A stretch of DNA of 64,000 nt from Jaapia argillacea MUCL 33604. Lineage: Eukaryota; Basidiomycota; Agaricomycetes; Jaapiales; Jaapiaceae. The translations under genes were made by a program, and so were the position numbers. Positions within the stretch are counted from its first letter, which is position 1, and each line of letters opens with the position of its first letter. Shown here piece after piece: positions 24,600 through 35,116 of this stretch. The notes beneath the pieces were generated by a model that was given only the letters and a program-made list of their open reading frames with translations, was not told the DNA's origin and searched no databases. The stretch spans positions 419,617 to 483,616 of the forward strand of contig KL197726.1 in NCBI GenBank assembly GCA_000697665.1. Reading direction: 5' to 3'.

Positions 24600-26063
24600 A
24601 TGTCTGGTTTGCTCAACTGGGCTGTTCAACAGGCGGACGCTGCTACAGCAGTCAGCCGAAGCTCAGGTATGTTTGCGACGATGGCTTGCTTTCCTTTCAA
24701 TCTGACCGCAAGGCAGTAGCAGCCACAGCCTTCTTGGTGTACGATATCTTGCTGACACTTGATGATGAAGTGAGTGGGCCAAATGAATCTGTCTCAACTC
24801 AAACTGAACTTTGGGTTGCCAGGTCAAGTTGATCTGGCCGTAAGTGTTGACTGGACGTTTTGAGGGTGTAATTCTGAACGCTTAATCTTCCTTAGCAAAC
24901 GCTGGTCCTTCACGAAATTCCTGTATTTTTTCGTTCGCTACACAGGTGTTGCCGTCGAACTGTGGGTTGATTTCGCAGACAACTGTGTTATATCATTATA
25001 ACACCGTCTCTTAGGTCCCTCCTTGCCGTGTCACCAGACCACCAGTTCACTCAACAAGAATGCGAACGTCGACAAATTCGAAAGGCGGTGGCTGCTATGT
25101 CATTGATTATGGCTGTAGATTTCATCCTAATATTACGAGGTATAACCATCATTTTCCGCTACTCTTGAAGCTGTACTGACGACTTCAATCTTTGAGTTCG
25201 TGCTTTGTACGCCCTTTCGAAGACCGTCGTTCCTGTTCTTTTCTTCCTCTATCTTCTTGAGATCGGGGGTATGACCACAAGCTTTATCATGTCAATCCCC
25301 AAGACGAGATACATCGGTCCTTGCCTTCCCATCTATATCCCTAAGACCATCCTAATATACATGTATGTTCTTCTCTACTACCTCCCGCCAGACACCTCAT
25401 GTTTTCCTGAAGATTAGCATCAGTCACCTTCCAAGGTGTCCTTCTTGCTTTCACGGCTACACAATTTGTACTGGGTCTTCGAGAAGGTTGGGGCAGAACG
25501 AGGATTATATTCCTACTGATGCGTGACGGTACTTGGGCGTTCTTCATGATCTTTGGTGTGTAATCCCTCCACTTAGAGTGACGGTTGCTGACACATTGTT
25601 TTGAAGTTATTATGCTCTTGCAAACGTCTCTGTACACCCGTGAAAAGGAGTACACAGGTCTGTTCTACGCGTGAGTTGCTGCACAGGGTGTGATATGCCA
25701 AGGAGCTGACAGCGTTGGAACAGTTGGTCGCTCACTACTTTTTCCTTTGCCGTGAGTCTTCTTCGTTCACTAACCCCTTTCACTCCTACATATCGTTCGG
25801 GCTTCCCCTTTCAGGGCTATCGTATCCTACTCAATCTCCAAAAGCTCTCACCCGTGGCGCGACCATCCACTTCATTTGCCCTATCGAACATCACCAGCAC
25901 CAATCTTGAGTTTAGTCCCAGCACGGGCATATCGGGACAGTACAGGTCAGGGGAAGACGAGGAGTCAACGAATGATTTTGAATTCGAGATAGAGCACACA
26001 GACGACATTGAGGTCGTTCGTAGGGATGAGGTGGAGATGGCCCGTCGGGAGGGAATGGGTTAA
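24600..26063 (+). CDS. DUF6533-type seven-span membrane protein, array member 6
   Basis: The start is MSGLLNWAVQQADAATAV, with the conserved intron after SRSS. Exons give FLVYDILLTLDDEV, KLIWP and FTKFLYFFVRYT, then VAAMSLIMAVDFILILR, FQGVLLAFTATQFVLGL and LLMRDGTWAFFMIF. After the last span come GYRILLNLQKLSP and a long acidic tail ending RREGMG. An odd feature: where the paralogs have a W..xW loop motif (such as YLWEIWQ), this copy reads ERRQIRK, so both tryptophans are replaced by arginine without changing the length. The gene otherwise looks intact. Function is unknown. Confidence 0.8.
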
Positions 26064-26159
26064 TAATAAGTATTGGCTATGGGACACTCGGTGCATTAAT
26101 ATTATCATCTTCGGGGCTTCGTACTTTAGATTGTATTGCATTTGGATCATCTGTATTGC

Positions 26160-27500
26160 TTTTTAGTCGACTTTTTTGGAGGCTTGTGTTCTCCTTGCTA
26201 GCGCTCTAGACAAGCGTGCCTCGCACCCATGGAGGAGGAGGAGGAGTGTATTATACTGACAAGGTCCCATAATTGGAACAATCAGTTTACTGTACACTAT
26301 ACAAGCAGGTAACTCTACCCTGCCAATACAGCTACAGAGCACACAAGCCTTCATCAGGGGGTCGATGAGTCCTCCTACCCCAGGGGACAACAATTGGGCT
26401 CGCCTCGAGCAGCAGGGATGCAAAAACCAAGGGAAAAATGTAAAAACCCCTGGAAAAGCAATCCCCCCAATCTTGGCCTGGGAGAGAAACCAGTCTTTCC
26501 CTTTGGGACTTGCATGTACGATACTCACAGGAGCCAGGACAGATCAAGCATACAGAGTGGGGTTAATCGACAGCATCGGTACTGTTATAAACCTCCAAGA
26601 CATCATAAGCCAACTTTGCCAATAAGGCTGTGATCTTTCTCTCAGCAAGCAGCCCTCTGAACAGTAGCCCAGCATCAGTGAACTTCCCGGCACAGAGACC
26701 ATGAGGAGGGACGAGATGCGTCGGCAGTTAACGACCGAGACTAGACGCCGAGACATAGATTGCTCGCCGAGGCAGATGTCGGTCGCGCAGCGATCCTCCA
26801 ATAGCGCACTCGCGATCGGTGGTAAGGTACGGCCAAGCCGCGAGAACCACGTGGCAGGACCCCATCTTTATTTTCAGGGCAAGGGGGGAACGGAGCTCCC
26901 CGGCGGGCGACGAACCAAGAGTTGCAAGACAGTGAGGGTAGGCAAGGGAAGGCAGGAAAGAGTGCCAAGCCCACACCCAACCACCAGGTGGGGGGGGGGG
27001 TGCAAGAAGAAAGGAGCCCAAAGACAAAAGGGAAGTGCCCAAGCACGAGACTGACAGAACGGGAGACGAGCAGCAACCTGCCAAGCAGACAAAAACACAA
27101 AGGCGAGCGCTCTTTTCACAAGACACACTCCCTCAAACACAAGCCTGAAAGCGAATCTGGTATGTACCGTACTGAATCGTCGACGAGTAATGCCCACCAA
27201 CACAGCTGTGTGTTTGTTGGTGCATGGATGTCTGGTATGAATTGGTAGGGTATTGTCGTCGTCCCCGACTCCGAAACGAAGTGAAGGAGAGGGTTTGGGT
27301 ATGCTTATTGTGAACATCGACATGGGCTCGCTGTTAAATGTAAGAGCACTGTGCTGAAGCGCGGAAGTTGCGCGAATTCCATCCTTATTCACGCTTGCGC
27401 ATTGTCGGCGTGTGGCATAAATATTTGAACACCCATCACCCGGTCTATGTATAGTTTTCCAGTTGTATAAAAACCCACACCTCGAAACCTTCAAGTTGCA
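26160..27500. mobile_element. Possible retroelement/LTR-derived remnant (low-complexity region)
   Basis: This stretch differs from its neighbours. It has a G run of about ten (near 26990), a GAGGAG repeat (26230) and a purine-rich plus strand. On the minus strand it carries an AATAAA signal (26873-26868) followed by pyrimidine-rich DNA, the arrangement expected of an LTR R-U5 region. An imperfect hairpin with CACCAAC/GTTGGTG arms sits at 27195-27222. No reverse transcriptase, integrase or paired terminal repeats were found, so the assignment is tentative. It could equally be ordinary repeat-rich intergenic DNA. Confidence 0.25.
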
Positions 27501-28463
27501 GCTCGCCATCGTCGCCCAGGCTCCCCACCCTGAACAACAGACACACTTATAACCTACCCTCGATTTACCTCACTTGGTTGTCCGTTCCAACTTCCTGGAT
27601 ATGTCGACCATGAGACTGTCACTTCCCAATTAATGTGATTGCGATCTACCAAGTCCGAGCCGTCCGACTCACGAACATTCCGAACCCTGCCTCGAATCCA
27701 GCGATATTGCAGCGGCCCACCTGACGAAGAGTTGGGCAGGTCATTGATAGTACTCGTACTCGACCCACTCGGCCATCATTACTACTGCCTTGTTCGAAGT
27801 GTTGGGCTGTCGTTTGCAGTGGCCGACTCTTGAACGGACCAGCCCGAGCTTTCTTCTGGACTCCCCACTGGTAAGGGTAACTCTTAACCTTTAACCCATC
27901 CCCCTGGTAGTGGAGTCGGGAAGATATACCCTCAGATGAGTTGGAATTTTTGGGAGTCGTCATTGGGTTGTTGCAATGAAACGCTCGGAGCCGGAGGTGG
28001 AGTCTCAGCCACCGGTTGTTCTGCGGGAACAGGAACCACACTGATTGGTTTCTCTGATAATACGTCTCGGTCACCGGGTCACTCTTTTGTGCGGCTATTC
28101 TGCGCAACGTTAATTAACGTTTTCATCGCAGTGGTTACTCCTCAGAATTTGGGAACTTTTGGTGCAAGAATTACACTCCTTTCGATGGAGTTGGGAGAAC
28201 ACTCCTCCCGACGTTGAGGCGAACAATGACCGTGATTGAATTTCGCTTTCTTTCCGTTCCATCACAGCGACGTTCGCTCAATGCTCATCCACAATATGCG
28301 TCACCGCCTTCTCCGCACTTTTCGTCGGATCGGATAGTCGTCGGCCTGGATATTCTGTGTCGTGTGGACATCGTGGGCTCAAATTGTCGTTAATATTCGG
28401 TATTTCTCCTGCTTTTCGAGAGAGTGATCTCCCTATTCTTCCGAGATGCTGGACATGAAGTCG
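27501..28463. other. Upstream region of the first Cel5A gene
   Basis: No gene was recognised. The segment CGCTCAATGCTC (28275-28286) is the exact reverse complement of a 12-mer found upstream of the fourth Cel5A copy (53119-53130). Confidence 0.45.
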
Positions 28464-28470
28464 TATAAGA
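28464..28470 (+). promoter_or_regulatory. TATA box of Cel5A copy 1
   Basis: TATAAGA lies 64 bp before the ATG at 28528. The other three Cel5A copies have a TATAAGA or TATAAAA at 54-68 bp before their start codons. Confidence 0.65.
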
Positions 28471-28527
28471 GCTCTGGTACGGACTCTTCGAACGGCAGGG
28501 AATACTAGTCTCCTACAAAAGTCAACA

Positions 28528-30383
28528 ATGAAGACTCTCATTGCTCTTGGGGTTGCAGGCCTGTCGGCACTCTCTGTCCGCGCTCAGCAGACATTGTACG
28601 GTCAATGTAAGTAGTGTCGATCCCTGTAGCTGGCATCCCATCTCACTTTATCTTCTTTGCAGGTGGTGGAATTGTACGTGGCAATGGCAATCTGTTCCTT
28701 TTTATCTTGCTCATTGAACCGTTCAGGGATGGACTGGTGCTACTACTTGCGTCAGCGGGGCCACCTGCACCCTTTTGAACAGCTGTGAGCATCTTTCACT
28801 CTTGCGGTGGATGCAAGCGTTGAAACCTAGCGCTTTTCAGACTATTACCAGTGTCTTCCTGCCAGTTCCACGACCTCCCACAGTTCTACTAGCTCGCACT
28901 CCTCCTCGAGCACCACCACCACTCCTACCACTACTCCCACCACTATCAGCACAACCACAAGCAGCACTTCCAGCTCTCCTTCCGCATCGGCTACCGGAAG
29001 CTTGAAATTTTACGGCGTCAATATCGCAGGTTTTGACTTCGGTTGTGGCACAGATGTAATCAAATCATTCCCTCCGGATTGAATGGTTGCTGATCGTGGC
29101 ATTTTACAATCCAGGGAACTTGCAACACAACTCAGGCCTACCCTCCCTTGGTTTCCCTTGGCGGTTCGTATGACCTCTTCGTATCTGCTATTTCCTCCCT
29201 TCTGATTTCTTGCCCACTACATCAGGCCCCGACGGTGCTGGACAGATGCAACACTTTGTCTCTGAAGGCTACAACATCTTCCGTTAGTTTGCTCGTTCAG
29301 TCTCCAATTTTATTCCCCGTTAATCGGATACACAGGTCTGCCCGTCGGCTGGCAATACCTCGTCGCCAACACCCTTGGCGGCCCTCTCGACCCCACCAAC
29401 TCTGGCAAGTACGATCAACTTGTCCAGGCCTGCTTGTCCACCGGTGCATACTGCATCATCGATATCCACAACTACGCCAGATGGAACGGAGGAGTACGTC
29501 TAATTCCTACAACCCTTTCTCCTGACATCCGATGAAACCGCCGCTGTGCCTTTAGATCATCGGTCAAGGTGGCCCTACCAATGCACAGTTCACTTCTCTC
29601 TGGAGCGCTCTTGCCACCAAGTACAAGGCTCAGTCTAAGGTTGTATTCGGAATGTAAGCTCGCAGCTAATCAGCCATATAAAGGATGATAGTCTCATCCT
29701 TTCATTTTCAGCATGAACGAGCCCCACGATGTTCCCGACATCAATGCATGGGCGGCCACTGTACAGGCTGCTGTCACCGCGATTCGACAAGCTGGGTACG
29801 TGGAGACTTTCCCTTTTCTCAGGTTTCAGAAACTCATTCACGTTTCTACCCATGTTATAGTGCCACTTCTCAACTAATCCTCCTCCCCGGTAACAACTGG
29901 ACCTCTGCTCAGACTTTCGTTTCGAACGGATCTGGAGCTGCCCTCGCTGCAGTGACAAACCTTGACGGTACCACAACTAATCTCATCTTCGACGTCCACA
30001 AGTATCTCGACTCCGACAACTCCGGTACACACGCCGAATGTACCACGGACAACGTTAGCAGCTCCTGGCAGCCCCTTGCCACCTGGTTGCGCTCCGTCGG
30101 CCGTCAAGCTCTTAACACTGAGACAGGTGGCGGTAACGTTGCCTCGTGCGTCCAATACATGTGCTCCCAGGTCGCCTACCAGACTTCCGTCAACGACGGT
30201 CAGCGTTTCCATTGCCATTGTCAATACTTTGGACTAAAATATTCTAAATCTTTAGTCATACTCGGATATGTTGGATGGGCTGCTGGTTCATTTGCAACCA
30301 GCTACGTCCTATCTGAGACTCCAACACAAAGCGGTTCCACTTGGACCGACCAACTCCTGGTCTCGTCTTGCATGAAGCCTTGA
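28528..30383 (+). CDS. Secreted endo-beta-1,4-glucanase Cel5A (GH5_5) with N-terminal CBM1, copy 1
   Basis: The enzyme cuts internal beta-1,4 bonds of cellulose outside the cell. It starts MKTLIALGVAGLSALSVRAQ, a signal peptide of about 20 residues. A CBM1 cellulose-binding module follows (LYGQCGGIGWTGATTC, ending YYYQCLP), then a Ser/Thr-rich linker and the GH5_5 catalytic domain from YGVNIAGFDFGCGTDGTC. Diagnostic motifs are FRLPVGWQYL, CIIDIHNYARWNGG and IMNEPHD, whose Glu (codon 29719-29721) is the expected acid/base. In NTETGGGN the Glu (30120-30122) is the expected nucleophile. The C-terminus is LGYVGWAAGSF to SSCMKP. The gene has about eleven short introns, including one between GTD and GTC (29056-29114) that copies 2 and 4 lack. 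It stands 17 kb from the other three copies. Confidence 0.93.
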
Positions 30384-30657
30384 GTGCGTGGCCTGTCGAA
30401 ATTTGGAGATACGTATCGTAGTGTTGGCTGTACCTGGTAAAAGGTCGAATTGAAAGAGCCGTTGAGAATCCGAAGACCAATTGCACGCAATCAGTACGAT
30501 CAATGAGCTCGGAGAGATACAGAAACAAAATCTCGAATAAGTCCATAGGTGACATGAATTAGGATGTTAAAAGCAACGAAATATGCGGTCATTAGCACAA
30601 CACAGGAGACAGTGCATTCATGGAGATAAAGGCGTAAACAGTTTCGTAAGGTCATTA

Positions 30658-33600
30658 TCATGTTCGAGGAGGCGAGGAGCGAGCTAATGCAGGGTGCATA
30701 GGAGAACGGGGGCTTCCTGGAGAAGGTCGGGAGAGTGTGGGTGGTGGGGAACGGAATGCGGTGGCATCGGGACCTTGTAAGGGTACACCACTTCGACGAG
30801 CAGTGCTGTGCGAAGATAAAGACGAGGCATCGACCGGGGGATAGCGAGACAAATCTCCCGATGATCGATTCCCAAGTTCGGAGTGCATTATTTGTGGCGA
30901 AGAAATATGGGCCCTGATGATGGGTGCGTGATCGTAAGGAGACAGAGATATCCGCGACGACGACGGAACACTGTCTAGGGAATGTCGGGGGGCGGGACGC
31001 TTGCCTTTATCATTACGAGTGGTTTGCGGATCGTGAGGGATGGAGATGAGGGTATTTTGATGAATAGTGCCAAGGGTACTGGGCGGTGCGGACGTCCGTC
31101 GATGCTGATTGCGTGTCGGAGCCAATGGGCGTTGGGAGTGGTTATCGTGACGTGACGAGTGTGCTTTGGCACGAGGATCTTGTCTGTACTCGTCCAAAGC
31201 TTGGACCATTCCTCGAACGCGATTGCCATCAGTTGAGGGGTTGCTAGGTGCTTGGGTATTTGGCGGGCGTGGTTCCGGCGATACGGGAGAAACTCCGTCG
31301 GTGAACCCGTAAGGAGACCTGTCATCCTTAAGTTCTCGCAGAGGAAATGATTGCGGCGAAAGAGGTCGAGGCAAAACGATCTTGCTGGGTGTTGGTCGAT
31401 GCAATGGGGGTGGTTTATCAGGTCTAGGAGAACGAGGTCGTGGCGAATGAGGACGAGGTGAATTGGTTCGAGGCATTCTCGCACGGGCTGGAGGAGATCG
31501 AGAAGAATGTGCGCGAGGGGAACGGCTATGAACGCCACGAAGATGAGGGCGATGATTCTGGTTTGGCCGCGTTGGCGAATGGGGATGAGAACTGGTGGCA
31601 CGAGCTTCTTGTGGAGGTGAACGTGGAGCTCGTTCATATTGTGCATGATCTCGAATGTGGGATCGAGATCGACGAGGTTCCGCGTCAGGAATGGCAGGTT
31701 TTTGCGAAAGCACAGGTGGTGCAGAGGGTGGTGATGCAGAGGGTGGCAATGCTGTTCGACTTCGACTGGAGCTTGCTTGTGGGAACACTGGTACGACGTC
31801 GCTTCCATGATCTCGTGCACCCAGCCCAGGAGGGACGATCACCGTAGTTGTCTTTAGAACATTAGCTTCCTTCGGCAAGACAAGCGGAGCTTTGGTCAGC
31901 GGAACCCTCGTTTGGTGGGATCGGGAAGATGGAATGCTGAGTGGGATTGAGCGTCCACCATCACTATCCGAATGGGTTTGTTCGATATCGGAGTGAGAGC
32001 CGTTGGTTGCAGGAGGGAAGATACGGCCAAGGAGACTATCAACTCGATTAAATGGGGGAGGGACTAAGGCGTTGGTTGTAGTGGGGATGGCTACAGGAAC
32101 AATGGGCTCCGGAAATGGACGATCGATACCATTCGGAGGCGCGGTGGATGGTGCTGAGATCGCAGGGGACTGGCGAACCTGAGTCACCGTCACAGGTGCT
32201 GGTTGACTCGCTGAACGAGGACGAGATTCCCGTGGTATAGTGCTAGCACCTCGATTCGCCATAGCGATACTCGGTGGGCCATTGTTTCTGCCCCGATATG
32301 TCTGGATCGTAGAGGGCGGCGGCGGATCATCATATGTCATCAGAGGACGAGCGTCCATATCCTTAGACTGATGGAGTTCGCTGAAACGTGACTTCCTTCG
32401 CAAGGGGTGACGTTCAACGTTTCTTCCCTCGTCGCCTGGAGGCACTGTGGGCCAGATGTAATCAGAGAAATACTGCCACCACGTCTGTTTGGCACGTTCA
32501 GTGGCTTGAGACGCGGACGTGGGGCCGCGAGTGTGAAGTGAAAGCTGGCCTCGAGGAGGCGCTAAGCAAAGTAGAATATGAGACGAAACTCCGGATTGAG
32601 GAAAGGCATGCGTACGATCCGTGATCGAAAATCCTCGCAGCTCCAACTCTTTGTCAAGTTGTTCTTCAAACCCAACACTCTTCTCCCTCCGCTGATATCC
32701 AAACTCGTATCCATCGTCGCCATTCCCAACTAACTTATCCCTCTCACCGCCCGCAGCTCCGTCTACGACTTCCTCGACATCAACATCCACTCGTACGCCA
32801 CTCAGGCCTGGCCCAACTCCATTTCCAGCCTTCTCCCGCTCGCCAACTCCCCTACTACTCCTGGTATCCCTTAACGCCGAGCCGCCACCTACGCCGCCTC
32901 CGCCAGCAAGTCGCTTCCTTCCAAACACGTCTTCCAACACCGCTTCTCTCCTCACTCTAAAATCAGTCTCCTTACCACGGTACTTGTACCACATATACAC
33001 ACAACCGTTCCATAATTCACGAAGCGTTTCGCCAAAGTTCATTGCGTGACCGAGGGATTTGAGACGAGGTGTGCGTTCAGGTGGGGGGAAAGAGGGGGAC
33101 CGACGTGGGGGCTTGTAGACATGATAGTTGAATGCGCGGATGTGAAGAAATGCAAAGCACCTATCAGGAGAATGTAAAAGGGGAGAAAGTGGAAGATCGA
33201 GAGAGGATGACGGACATCATTTCAAAGGTCTCAACGATGGCTCCGATGCCTATCTCGATGTCATCCGCGGTCATGTATTTGGTCTGGAGGGAAATATATT
33301 AGAAGAAACTTGGGGACGGAATCCAAGAAAAAGTACATCTTTGATGAGCCCAGCTATACCAAGGACGGACAGAAAACTCGTCTGCCAGAATGTTAGGAAC
33401 ACTAGAAACAAACGTGTGGGTTTACGACAACTTTCTTATGAGAGCTACGAGGTGCTCACCGACAGCCTTAACGGCGAATAACTTCAACAAGGGTTTCTGG
33501 GGGGCGAGTTCCTTCGAGACCGAGACGTAGAGTTGGATCAAGCAGTACATAGCAACAGATACAGATATTGACACGATGACAATGATCTAAACAAAGGACG

Positions 33601-34671
33601 AAGTCAAAATAGGGACATTGAATGTATGGAAGAGAACGAACGTATGGATGTCCCCAGCCAAGGGACCAAGAGTTTTCGCAGTAGAGGCCTGCGTAATCAA
33701 GGATGACGGCTGCCAATGTGGTTCTGAAGGGGATCAAATAAATAAAAAAAGCAAGATTGATTATCCAGAGAAGACCTACACCGGACGAACGACACAATAT
33801 TGCAAAACTCCCCATTTCATCATTTGCAAAAAATACAGCCCATCCTGAGAGCCGAAAACACTTAGAAGTCAACTGCACCATCATGGAGGACGACTCACAG
33901 TAGGTTTGGCCTTCACGGACCCGAAAGGAAACACCCAGGTCCGTAGCTTTTCGCCCTTTCTTCTCGTCTCTCTGTCATTAGCCTTCGACAAGCCCCGTTT
34001 ACGAAAGATGTCCTTTTGAACATCGGGGTCCGGCGAGAGGTAGGTGAGGAGGAGATAGAAAAAGGACGTTAGCACTGTTGATTCGTAGCAGTCGCGAATA
34101 AGGAGTAGTGGGGTTGCCTCGTTCTGAATTGAAGACAGGGAAGTTAGGGAGAAGCTATGGCAAGAAGAAATGTGGCTGACCCAAAACAGATAGGACCCAA
34201 CGCTAATCGTCGCATAGATGGGGACCATAAATAAGATACGGACAATGTCTAGGCATAGTGGTGAGATAACGAAAGAGTAAATATTTGAGTGGAACTCACA
34301 TCGCTGTTCTTTTTTCTGCAGAGCCCAGAAACGTCACAATGTGAAGATAATAGAGGCTTTGGGACGTACGTTCGTATACCATTGCAAGTGCTTGTTAATC
34401 AGCCAGAAGGACGCGGCAATGGCCACGGCTGCAAAGAAGCCTGAGACAATCCATCCAACCTGGTGTATGCAGTCAGGAACGTTGGCCGCAGTGTCACGAC
34501 GATTGCAGTGCTCTCACATAATGGGCTGGCGGTGGTATCAGACATCATGGTGCAGGAAACAAACCGCACACAAAACTTACCTTGGAAGACGACGTTCCCA
34601 TTCTGGACCAAAGGGGGGCTTTTCTCAGCCGCAAGCTCTTTGTAACACCTTCCATTAGTTATCTTCGACAT
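30658..34671 (-). CDS. TMEM184/Ost-alpha family multi-span membrane protein with long disordered tail
   Basis: This belongs to the organic solute transporter alpha/TMEM184 family (Solute_trans_a), integral membrane proteins of endomembranes. The start is MSKITNGRCYKELAAEKSPP at 34671. Exons on the minus strand give VGWIVSGFFAAVAIAASFWL, HLQWYTN, KKEQR and IVRILFMVPIYATISVG, the family hallmark. They are followed by LLIRDCYESTVLTSFFYLLL, MMKWGVLQYCVVRP, a stretch around YAGLYCENSW, ELAPQKPLLKLFAVKAV and FLTFWQTSFLSVLG. Membrane exons end near 33150. The last exon (33042-30658 and a little upstream) encodes a very long Ser/Pro/Arg-rich tail with repeats of the type SPRPHSPRPRSPRP and SRSPPARARM. 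Total length is about 1,100 residues, much longer than the roughly 400-residue core. The first exon is divergent from the export-factor gene. Confidence 0.85.
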
Positions 34672-35116
34672 GGTACCCAAGTTTCGAGTGGTTTCAAACA
34701 GTAAAGGATTGATGCGCGCTTATCCGAGGCGATGAGATCGTGGTCATGAAGGTCGTAAGTCGTTCGTTACTGAAGATATTGGGATGAAGCAATAATAAAA
34801 ATAGAGGATATCTTGGAATCGTCAGCGCGCGTCTTTGCCGTCGCTGTCGACAGCGAGCAGCAGCAAAACAGGACGTCACTCGCAACGAGGGAACTGCAAT
34901 CAGGAGATCAGACAGGGGTAATTGACCCACGATGGGTCACATTGTGACCATCACATCAGTACAAAGTCACAGCTGGTGACAGTCGACACAGCTTTGTCTT
35001 TGCTCTGCAACCACCACCAACCCACGGCTCTCTCCGCCTTTCTCCCTCCAATCGCTCGTCGTTGTCTCCCTCGCCTCCCAAACACTTCATATTCCACCCT
35101 TCAAGTCATAATCATA
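34672..35116. promoter_or_regulatory. Divergent promoter between the TMEM184-like and Yra1-like genes
   Basis: This 445-bp region separates two start codons that face away from each other. It holds two GTCAC and two GTGAC pentamers at 34936-34980, roughly 140-180 bp from the Yra1 start. Pyrimidine-rich DNA precedes the Yra1 ATG. Co-regulation of the two genes is possible but unproven. Confidence 0.55.

Noticed and set aside
26874-27509. 211-codon minus-strand open frame
   Set aside because: It lies across the G run and low-complexity DNA, has no domain or splice context, and its composition follows the base bias.
29874-30224. Antisense open frames inside the Cel5A copies (also at 52062-52352 and 54492-54836)
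   Set aside because: They recur in the paralogs only because the sense coding sequence is conserved. They have no independent support.
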